Origin: Cryptomeria japonica
Taxonomy: Eukaryota; Streptophyta; Pinopsida; Cupressales; Cupressaceae
DNA: 64,000 bases
Direction of reading: 5' to 3'
Assembly: GCF_030272615.1 (NCBI RefSeq)
Contig: NC_081411.1
Location: 156,016,971 to 156,080,970, forward strand
The notes beneath the pieces were generated by a model that searched no databases, was not told the DNA's origin, and worked only from the letters and a program-made list of their open reading frames with translations. Positions 21,729-32,197 of the stretch are shown in pieces (position 1 is the first letter of the stretch; each line of letters starts with the position of its first letter). The position numbers and the translations under genes were made by a program.

Positions 21729-22537
21729 TGTTGGCATATGGACACTCCAATGAGACATTGTGTGTGATTGAAGGTCTTGTCATTGATGGCAACCTTGCAA
21801 TCCTATGGCACCGGCAAGACATTCTACCGGCAAAACATTATTCAAGCAAGACAGTGCACCGGCATCAGCAAGACCACTCTACACCGGCACCAGCATCAGC
21901 ACAGAAGGAAAGATTTATACCAGCACAAAGGCCAAGAGGATTTTTGATATGTAATATTTTGTTTATTATTGTAAGCCGACTTGGAAAATTGTAAAATGAC
22001 TCTTGTATATAAAGGAGATCATTATAGAAATTTGTAGATATAGAAAAGTGAGCATAAAGAAAATTGTTAGGTAGACCTAATGTGCGAATTATAGGTCAAG
22101 GGTATATGTAAAGAACAAAGCAAGAACCGGTATTGAATCTGGCATTGAAGATGTTATTGTAATGCAGTACAAGATATTGGATTTGTATAATCCAGATTGT
22201 AAGTCAGTGAGACTTTCCATTGAGCAGTGAGCTCTAGGCAATTGGCCTTCCTGCATGTGTAGGCCCCTATTGTAAGTAATATTTTCTTATTGGCTAGTAA
22301 GTGAATATTGTGGGTCACAAATCCCATCGAGGTTTTTACCACACCGGGTTTCCTTCTTAAACATCTTGTGTTATGGTGTTCTTTTCATGTGGATGTTTTT
22401 GATTCTGTTAATTACATTAATTCTTGCATACCGGTACACTATTACTTTATGTTCTGCATGTTTTGTCTTAAGAAAATTTCATTACCGATTAGATACTGAT
22501 TCACCCCCCCCTCTTAGTATCTATGGGAACCCTAACA
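21729..22537 (+). repeat. 3' LTR of the CCHC/long-ORF element
   Basis: 809 bp, matching 15982-16789; TATA box at 22006-22013. Retains more CCGG sites than the 5' copy. Followed by the target duplication AAGGA at 22538-22542. Confidence 0.95.
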
Positions 22538-22542
22538 AAGGA

Positions 22543-23046
22543 TTATTATCGGCAGATATAGAAATTTCCTATCCATTATATGGGAATTTGACACACTGAT
22601 GGCATGTTGAAGGCACTTCTTACATTTCATGTATCCAAGGATGACCCAATGAAATATTGTATGTTAAGTCTATGTCTAAGACTTGGCACATAGTGTTCTA
22701 CCTGAATAGGTAGTATTATTATTCTTTTGAATGATCTTTTTTCATCATCATAGGGTTTGATGGTGTTCTTTTTGTGTGGATCAATAGACTGTTCAGAGAA
22801 GCCTAATGCATTGATAAGTTTTAAAGTATAGATATTGAGACCAGCTCCTCCATCTATTAAATGCTCTTTTTAACTCGATGTTTGTAGACTAAGAGTTTAA
22901 TATGAATGGGAGTGTTATGTGGATGACTCAAAAGAAATATTATCATGTTCGAAAAAGGTGAGATTATGAGGCCCTGTCATATGAGCCACCATGGCTTGGA
23001 ATTTATCAATGTCTAGATCTTGAGTAACATTTGTTTCAACTAGTTC
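22543..23046 (-). pseudogene. Protease of the Tat element, split by the insertion
   Basis: The minus strand between about 22870 and 22545 reads HLIDGGAGLNIYT, then INALGFSEQSIDPHKK and TIKPYDDEKRS, the retropepsin region typical of Tat polyproteins. The active-site Asp in LIDGG is intact. Several frame breaks follow. The nested element cut the polyprotein just downstream of this domain, separating it from RT at 14.2 kb. Confidence 0.75.
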
Positions 23047-25122
23047 TTATTCTAGGATGTCCTTATGTTTCATAGAGAGTTTGATTAACTCAAGTATGGA
23101 TATTTGAGTGGGAGTTCTTTCTAGTTGATTAGCCAAATCATATTGAGTCTTGGGGATAGTGATGGATGTTGATGTATGCCCTTTCAAGACGTATTTTTGA
23201 GCTCTGGTTGTCACATTGATTGATGCATGGTCTTGTTTGTCCTTGATTATTATGACATTTATTTGGTTTTCATCTGTCGATATGTGATTGATGGTGTTTT
23301 TGTACAGGTGATTTATACGAGATCCCCTTGTATCATTTGATGATGAAGCTCCTTCCTTGTAATTCAAAAGAGGATTTTTAAAGGTATCATGGTCACCGTT
23401 TGTTTTGAGACCATCAACCATTAAATCACCTCTATCAATCATATCCTGAATAATATTATTAAGCCTCATGCAATCATTTGTGTGATGTCCTTTGTTGCGA
23501 TGAAAATCACAGAAATGCGAGTCATTCCACCAAGGTGGTTTGAACTGGGGTTCAAAGTTTTTTATGGTTGTCAATGTGATAATCTTGTTTGCTAGGAGTT
23601 CCTGAAATGTTGATTCTAAGGTTTGCCTCAATGGTGTGTAGATGCGTCTATTTGGGAAAGTGTTGGTGTTACCTCTTTGGTTTGTATTATTCCCTCGGTT
23701 AGCATTGTTTCCTTGGTTATTGTTTTTGCCTTGGGTATTGTTATTTCCTTGGGTATTCTTTTTGATATTTGAAATTGAAGGTCCTTGATTGGTATTTTGT
23801 GGATAAGTGTTAGTGCGTTGATTAACACCTTTTTTATTTTTGTTAGATTGTGGAGTACCTGATAAAGTTAATATTGGTTGTTTGAACTTCATATAATTAG
23901 CATCAACTCCTCACTCATTAACAACATTTTTGTTTCTTGTCCAAAATATGGATTTGTCTAAAGTGTTGTTATTGTTTTGATTGTTAAACGAATGAGTGCT
24001 GGATGAGTTAGTTCCTTCTTTAAAGAACTTCAATGTTCCTTTCTTGATGCAGGCTTCTTCTACTTGGATTTTGTTTTTGATTAACTTGGAAAAAGATGGT
24101 ATGCATTGGAGTTTGAGTTGATAACTCATCTCACTATTTAGATTTTCGATAAAGATCTCCATCTTTTCCTTTTCAGGCACGTCTCAAGGATATCTCGAAA
24201 CCATACGTCTCCAATGCTGAAGAAACACCATGAATGTTTCATTGTTTTTTTGTTTGGTGTTACATAAATCCAACATGGTGATTGCATGTTAAATATTATA
24301 GGATTATTGTGTGATATATTTGTTTACCAACTCATCAAATGATCTAATGGGAGGTGTAATTTTAGACAACCACTCCATTGTTTGCCCTCCCAAACTTCTT
24401 GGAAACAGTCTCATTAGGTAAGTGTCATCGTGAGTGAATTCTAGGTTTATGGTACAAAATTCTTGAACATGATCGCGGGGATCACTTTTACCATAGTATT
24501 TGTTGTATTTTGGTATATCTAAATTCAGGGGAAAAGGTATCATGTTTAATCTCCTATCAAAGGGATAAGGCCAAATCTCATCCAAGGAGTATCACATGGT
24601 GGTCCCTTGTTGCATGTCCTCCATTTGCCTTTGCAACATTTGAATTTGTTGTGTAAGAGCAACCATGGGTGCATTTGTATGTCAACGGAAAGATTCTTCG
24701 CTTTCATTAAGATTATCCCAGGTTTGGGCATGGTTGTGTTCGGGCATGTTATTTTGTTCATGTATGAATTCTAGGTCATGCATTTCTTCTTCTCTTTGTT
24801 GGTATTGATAGGCATAATTTCTAGACCTTGTTCTAAAAATTTATTCGTTTACATTCCTTAAGTTTTCGGTATCGAAATATTCAGGAAGTATAACTCCTTA
24901 GCTAGTTAGCATGAGCATATATTTTTCCTTGTCTGCTTCAATAAGTCTTTTCGTGAGCCTTTGGAATGAGTGGTTTTCTTGAAATTCTTGCAGAAGTTCC
25001 TCAGTGATCTCTGTATCTCCTAGATTAGTATACTTGAAAGGGTTGGATAATCTATGATCCATACTTGACTCTGGTTGTGATTCCCTTTGCTTGTTTCTTT
25101 GAGAGCGAGTGACAACATGCAT
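23047..25122 (-). pseudogene. Gag of the Tat-type Gypsy element
   Basis: Minus-strand pieces in order: an N-terminal part (24898-25122, MHVVTRSQRNKQRESQ), a Gln-rich coiled segment (about 24590-24750), the capsid core (24304-24585, with DPRDHVQEFC and LFPRSLGGQTMEWL), a linker (23911-24180), and a 281-codon piece (23047-23892). The last has an Asn/Gly/Thr repeat tract and the knuckle CDFHRNKGHHTNDC. Capsid and knuckle organisation match the gag at 2904-6224. Stops and frameshifts between pieces show it is dead. Confidence 0.8.
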
Positions 25123-27720
25123 TTATTTCAATTAGAGTTCCTGGTGGTATCTGGTGGATAGAATATGTTCCTCAATAAAAACTTTCAGTTACAAAGGGAG
25201 TTTCTTCTTCTTCTTCCCTCTCAGGGGTTTGTGGTTCAGGTCGAGCTTCGTTCAATGTGATATAGAACTGTGGGAATATAGCGGGGTTAATCCTTCCTCC
25301 ATGATTTAAGAGTTGGTTGAATGTCAATTTCTGAATATAGGCTCTGCTTCTTAAAGATTCTTTGTCAAACTCATTTTATTTGCCTTGAATATACAATCGC
25401 ATGTGACACAAGAATGTGCAATGTGATTTAAAAAGTTGGAAATTGATATAGAGAAAATTATTCCTTTTGCAAGTATCATAGAACTAGGTTGTCTCTTCTT
25501 CAACTTAGTTTTATGATGAAGACTTATTCTTCTCAAAATATGAGGAGTGATCATACATAGATGATCAGTGGTTTCCTTTGACGTTGGACTATGATACTTT
25601 GTTTGAAAAAATTAAGCTTACTTCATCAAGTAAAGGTTTAGTTAGATTCGCCTCCACGAGAAAGTGTGTCAAATGATATGGATAAGAGTCTCTCAATATG
25701 GAAAATCGATTTGACAACTTAAGGATTAAAATTGGTATTTTGTTTGTGATAGGATCCGTTAGATGGTAAAACTTTGATCAATGTGATGGTACTGCCTGAT
25801 TTTGGTTGGATGAAGTCTTATCTCAAGCTAGTTTAAGATTCGAAAAATTTGTTCTAAGGATGCCTATTTGATTTTGGAATTGTTTTCTGTGATAATTTGG
25901 TTCGGATTTTGACTGATCATTTTGACAGAGGACCAAAAAGGGTACTTACAACTGGTGATAAAATTTTCCAGAAAGGCCTGGTTTACTCTTTGTTTTTCTG
26001 GGTTATTACGATGCACCAAAGCAGAGATAGGATGCGCTAACTAATGGTCTAGATGCACCACAAAAAGTTCTCTATGTGCTAAGCTACCTCTTCTATGCGC
26101 TGACTAAGATTTTTTTGAAATTGTTGTGATTGAAAGATTACGTGCTAATATGTTCTTGAAAAATGCTATTGTTTAAGTTCAAAGCACTAAAGTATGTCTC
26201 CTATGCGCTAAGCTGATGTGCGAATGCGCTAAACTAGTATCACAAAGTGCTACTAAAATTTTTCTTAATCTGAAACTAGTTATGTGCTAAAGTGAAGGCT
26301 GAGAGCGCTAATTTTTGGTGCAAATGTTCTACAGAATGATTAATACGCAGTAGGTAGTTTCTCCTATGCGCTAAGATGCCCTGATTTCATTGTTTTCTAC
26401 CATTTTGGGATTTTAACTTGTGTTTTTCAGGGATGATTTTCTAAAAAATAAGTTGCAAACATGACACACAAATGAGATAACAATTTTTGCCTATGCTAGA
26501 AAAATAGTGTATATTCTGTGAGGATGTGTTCAAATCCTTGATGTTTTCATAGGCTTAGATAACAAGTAAGACAAATTAGATAGACTCTTTATTCAAGTGT
26601 CATCAATAATATCATAGCCCACTAGTCTTGATACTCCGTCAGCTCAAGAAGCCTTGTCAACCCTTAGGGGGCACCTATTTTTTGGTCTTTTGCTAGAAAT
26701 TAACTCCAAGTGAATTGCTTCACAATGGAGTAGTTATCTTGGGAGATATATGGTGAGTGATCTTGGGGGCAGATTCTTCCCCACCCTTGCACTATGATAT
26801 TGAAGATGTTTGGATAATGAATTGACTCAAAGTTTCTAGTTCTAAGGTTCTAAATCAGGCTTCTGTTTGGTCTTCAGTGATAAAATCCCTCGGGAGGCTT
26901 CCCAACCTTTAGAACAAAGGCTTTATGTATATTAAAGATACCAGGGGAAAGCTAATCGTTGAGACAAACTGTTTAAGGGGACTTTCCTCAGCCTCCACGT
27001 TTGATCATAGTGGGTTGGAACACTTGGCGATAAAGCCATTTCCCACTTAGGTCGTTCCCCTCTCACTGACCATTTAAATGGCACTCTAAGAGAAACTCGG
27101 GAAGGAAAGCCTGCTAAAGGATTTAAATGCTTGAAATGAAGAAAACATAAGAGTGGTTTGGCTTTTTGGTCACCTAATTAAGGGGAGAGCATATACCTTC
27201 CACTTTCAAGACAAGGCACCGAAGTGTTCTTTATAACCTTCAAATCAATGATTTTCTAATTTGTACTTGGAGATTTTACTCCAAAAAAGCATGGTGTTAT
27301 TTTTAGCCCTTTATAGCAATGATTTTCTATCTAAGTAAAAGAAATCCTGGTCAACAAATGAAATTTTGATATTGGTCAACAAAAGGGTAGTCGCGAAATG
27401 AAAAATTTCCTTTGCTTTGCACAAAATAAATATTAGGTTCTTTTTATCCCTTTGTAAAGAAAATAAAAAATGGATCCTTTTATGCACCAAAGGAAGGTGA
27501 GGTTCTTTTCAAGAAACACCAAATAAAAATGAGGTTGTTCTTTTTACTCCTTTGTAAAACTTTGAAAGTTTGTTGTCCTTTTTAAAGCAACACCAAATGA
27601 GTTTTAGGATCACCTTTTCCATTGTATTTCTCAAAATGAAGCATGTAAATATGTCATGGAATGAGATTCTTAGAATTGAAAAGGAAAGAGGGCTACTTGG
27701 GAAATACAATAGGAGAGTAG
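25123..27720 (-). other. Long leader of the Tat element with GCGCTA-type repeats
   Basis: No gene. On the minus strand this precedes gag. At 26030-26380 GCGCTAA and one-base variants (GTGCTAA, GCACTAA) occur about eleven times. Blocks at 27200-27370 and 27380-27620 correspond to 1-433 and 8202-8480. The expected primer site and 5' LTR are not found to the right, so the element appears truncated where the Copia remnant begins. Confidence 0.5.
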
Positions 27721-29750
27721 ATTAGAATTGGGTTTACTTCTATTCACAACTAAACTCATCAATGCAAAGTTCACCTCTTTTTTTTCTTGTCTGAACTTGA
27801 ACCTATTTGGACATGCTTTGAAGAATGGTTCTCCAAATTTTCTAAGATGAACAAATAATTCTCCTCGTAGCTCATCTTATTTCTAAGAAGAGTCTTCTAT
27901 CTCATTATTTCATTGTGAGAACAATCTATGTGAGGTGGAAAAATCTTCCTTATGAATTGAGTGGTTGGGTGGGATGGATGGAGTAAATGGAATGCCATAG
28001 TCTAATATATGAATAAATTGGTCTTATTGTATACATAACATGAATCACTCAGTTTGAATATAGATATAGGGAAAGCAAAGTCAAAAGATGAATCTTAACA
28101 TACCACATCTTGACTTTTATAAATATTATGTGACTCAAGACCCATAAGATGATAAAATTTTGAGTTAATGTTGATGGTTAATAACCACTCCATACCTCAT
28201 TTAGTGTATTATCCTATAATATCTTGGTGGGAGATCTATTGAGAAAATACATAGATGTTCACACTACTTCAGCCCAAAAATGATCCTCTAACTTGGTTGT
28301 GGAAAGTGTGGACCAAGCCATATTCATGATAGTCTAATTGAAATTCTCTATAGTTTTATTTTGTTGAGGTGAATAGGAGGAAGTCAGATTTTATTTGATG
28401 CCATGACACTTCAAGAATTAGCCATATTCATGATAGTCTAATTGAAATTCTCTACAATTCTATTTTGTTGAGTTGGATAGGGGGAAGTCAGATGTGATTT
28501 GATGCCATGACAATTCAAGAACTCCAAAAAATCCTAAGGTAAAATCCCCTCTCAATGTAAGTAGAGGAGAAGAAGAGACTTGCATGTCTCATGTACAACT
28601 CCATGTGGTGGAAGTCTTGAAAGAATAGAAATGTTTTACTCTTCTTTATATGAAAATACACCTAGGTTTTGTGAGACAAGTCATACATGAACAACTATAA
28701 GTAATTGTTCCCTTGAAAGGAAGTAGGAAGTGGTATGCACAAATCAATATGTACAACCTCAAGATGCTCTCTGACATGGAAGGTGCTCAACTCAAATAGA
28801 TCTTGATGTTTTCTTACAATAACTCTATAATATATAGGCAAGGAATCTAAAAGATGAGGAAAACATATTATTATCTCCTTGGAACTTAGCTAATGGGGGA
28901 AGAGGGAAGACAAAATTCCATATATAGAATGCTAAAAATTAGTGGGATTGATTGTAGAGGTGCAAAGAAAAATTGAAAAGAATGAGACTACATGGAGTGC
29001 ACGTAGTCAATTATTAATAAAATATCTAGCAATGATCATGCCATCTTGTGAGATGAAATAAGATTTGATCATAGTTGTTTTAAAAGTTAACCTTGATCTC
29101 GTCATTCAATAACTAAAAGATAGACAAGAGATATGTTGCCAAACCTAGAACATAGAGCTCCTTAGTGAGAGAATAGCTTTGTGTCTCAAGAGGAATGGTG
29201 ATAGTATAAAATCCTTGTACAAAAAACTCATTATCATTTTCCATCCAAATTATATCTCTATTACGTTGAGTAGTAAGATTATCAAACAACTCTTTATTAC
29301 TAGTAATATGTTCACTTACACTAGAGCCAATCAACCAAACATCTCTTGAGAGCTTGGAGGTTTGAGAGGAAAAAAAACCCCATTCTAATTGATACCACAA
29401 TGTGTTGCATCTAGTATATCCTCATCAAATGCCTCATTAGATAGATCATCTTGGTGGGTTGTACCTTGATTACAAGAATTAAACTAGGTAAGACCGATAT
29501 TTCAACAAGGATAAGTGTCATACGTATTGGTATGATAGATGTGGCACCGTTAATTATCCTTTAGAGGATTTTGTTGCTATTGTGACAATTTTGTAAGGGT
29601 CTCTTTTGAGACTTTTAATTTCACTATTGTCTCAAAACTAGTTCTATGTCTTTAAAGTCATGTAAAGACTAGATGACTTATTATTGTGAAAGAAAATTCA
29701 CTAGTTCTTCAAATAATGCCTACTTGGTGATTCAATGTTGTGATAAAATT
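27721..29750 (-). mobile_element. Decayed minus-strand Copia element (gag end, protease, integrase)
   Basis: Reading leftward: a knuckle remnant near 29540 with two ligands changed to Tyr; a protease/GAG-pre-integrase piece (29113-29400) reading DVWLIGSSVSEHIT where Copia has WLIDSG, so the catalytic Asp is Gly; then integrase pieces near 28300-28520 (YSPQQNKTIENFN, like YTPQQNGVVERKN, then IMNMAWSTLS); then near 28100-28250 LNRSPTK and NEVWSGY. Stops are frequent. No LTR pair or target duplication was recognised. It is old. Confidence 0.7.
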
Positions 29751-32080
29751 CTTGAACTATGGGCGATGACAAGCCCATCTTTCGTTTCCAGCAATGAGAA
29801 AATCTTGCGGTAGTTGTCGAGGCTAAGACAAGTTTTTGGGTAAATTTTTAAAAGAACATATTGGTTGTGATTAAAATTTTGTCTTTAAGTGTACACCAAG
29901 GAATTTTTCTACTGTGAATTTTTTTTTTTCCTCTACACATCTTGGTATGCATTCTCTCTACATAAATACCTATTCCATTCTATAAAGATGATATGTGGAT
30001 AATTCATCAAGGTGGCATGTAAGAAGTGAAGTTGACAACAAGTGGTGTGTTTTGTTCTTGCTAGAATTCTCTTCTATTTGATTTCTTGTCTGTAAGTAGT
30101 AATAGAAGATGTACTGGAAAAATTTGTTTTGATGATTGTTTGAATAAATAGATAAGGAAGTAGTGAATGCTAATTGTGTTAGGAGATGCCAATAGTGTTG
30201 TCCACAATCATGAAGAGAAAATATAGTAGGTAAGAAACTCCCAAACAATGTATTATTCTAGCATGTAGCATAATTTATGATTGGATATGAACCTACACAC
30301 ATGAAAAGGGAAAAAATGGTTGTGTTGTATAGGGGCTTGCTTGAGTCAAACCTTATGTTTCTATTGACACCTTTACTATAGCAATGATTGATGAAAAGAG
30401 AGCTTGTCCTTAGAAAGGAAAAAGTTTGAAACCTTAATAGAAATGCTTGAAATGATAAATGTTACATTTGATATAAAACCATTGTCTTTAAGTCTTATAT
30501 AAATCTTGATATTACTTGTTTGATGTTAATGTAGGTCTTTACCATAGAGGAACACATAAAACTTGATCATGATTGTTGAAGCTTGATTACTTGATTGCAG
30601 ACTTGTATTGAATTAATGCTTGATTGAATGCTCATAGAATGATAATCCTAAGACTTAGAGTTCAAATGAGAGAGGGAGTTGCATTTAATTGCAGGTTACA
30701 TCTTTTTCAGATTTAATTTTCGAGGGAGGCCAACATCGGAAGCACTTTCCTACTACTTACAAAGACAACTATTGTAATTTCAAATTTGGGGCCAAACTAA
30801 CACAACAAAGGTGCTAGGAACCCTAGTCCACCAAGATAAGGGCGCTAAATGCCCTAGTCCCATCAGTTTAGGCTAGAACAAAGATTGTTGAGTATGAGAT
30901 TGCATTGAGCTTCTAGAAACAATTTTGAAGTTAAGCAGAATCAAACATGAATCAAGTACACTATGCATAACCACCAAAGTGAGTGTGAAAGACGTATACA
31001 ATTTTCTACACCACAAAAGTTTTGGGTGCCTTTCAAAACTCATTTTACTTATTTTACTTCTAATCGATACCATACAATGATTGAAAGGAGAGATAAAATT
31101 TACGTATATTTGCATTTAAATTTTAGAACATAAGATACCGTTTCTACAATTTCTCCTCAATGTGAATCTGATCTATGGTCTAAAATAAAAATAAAAAGAA
31201 CTTTAAATCAATATTAATCTTAAAAAGTAAACAATAACAAAAATAGAAATGCATTGTATACCTATATCAACTCAATAAATAATATGTATACATTATTATT
31301 AAAAAACAAAAACTATAATATGTCCAAAATGATATAAAAATATAAGCTATTTGGTCCATCATATATATATAAATAATAAATGCCATGCTAACCAGGTCAA
31401 AATAAAAGCATATAAAACTGTCTTCATGAGATTCACCCGCAGAAAAGAGTTGCCTTGTACACGCTGGGGATACATATTGAAATAATCCAGCATATAAAAC
31501 AGACTCAGTCAAAAAATGGAAAATGATAGTATCCAAGTCAAACACTCCTATATTTAAAGAGTAATTGTCAAAGAAGACAACGAATATATCACCTCAAAGG
31601 GAGAAGCATCTTGACTAATTCCAAAACACAAAACTAAATAAACTAAATAAACACAAAACTAAATAAACTTCTTTTTGTAGTAGTTCATTTTTAATAAAAT
31701 TTGACTTATATGGCAATGGTAAATAAGACTTCGAAGAGCATAAAGAGTTCATACCTGATTGTCAGGATCAAAAGAGCAAAAGAATCTACCTTTTTAACAA
31801 ATGGTGAACGAGACTGAAGATTATAAAGCACGAATCTTTCTTATATTGCATGTCTGACAAGAAACGTCACAGCAATAATGGCAAACGACCATCCATATCC
31901 CTAAATTTTATGACAATTATATTAAATTAGACAGTCAAAGTTCTAAGCATTGGTTATTCAAAACCAAACACCCTAAAACGTGTCCCTTATTTAGTCAAAC
32001 ATAAAATCAAAATTGACTTTTGCTTCACGAGGGAAACAACTTTACAGATCACAACGTTTCTGAATTCAATGTGAGGAAAC
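29751..32080 (+). other. Intergenic stretch upstream of the monooxygenase gene
   Basis: AT-rich sequence without a convincing gene on either strand. Short AT microsatellite at 31361-31375. Short frames at 29970-30248, 30873-31115 and 31267-31545 (minus) have no recognisable domain. The last 500 bp before the gene may hold its upstream control region. Confidence 0.4.
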
Positions 32081-32091
32081 TGTAGTTCTTC

Positions 32092-32099
32092 TATATAAA
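32092..32099 (+). promoter_or_regulatory. TATA box of the monooxygenase gene
   Basis: TATATAAA lies about 100 bp before the chosen ATG (32198), at the right distance for a transcription start near 32125-32130 and a leader of about 70 nt. Confidence 0.55.
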
Positions 32100-32197
32100 T
32101 CTACACAGGTGCTCATGCATTGCTGTATGATTCACAGTGTAAGCATTTTTGTTACAGTAACATATCTTTCCTTTCAGTGAAATATATATCAGATTCT

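Larger units (their letters stand above)
15982..22537 (+). mobile_element. Complete non-autonomous LTR element with a CCHC protein and a long unassigned ORF
   Basis: Two LTRs (15982-16789 and 21729-22537), both starting TGTTGGCATATGG and ending CCCTAACA, are flanked by the 5-bp duplication AAGGA (15977-15981 and 22538-22542). The primer site TGGTATCAGAGC (initiator Met type) and the purine tract AAAGGGGGAGA are Copia-like. The 4.9-kb interior lacks protease, integrase, RT and RNase H. Instead it encodes a coiled-coil protein with four zinc knuckles and a second frame of about 1,000 codons. It is inserted in the protease-RT part of the minus-strand Tat element. Confidence 0.93.
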
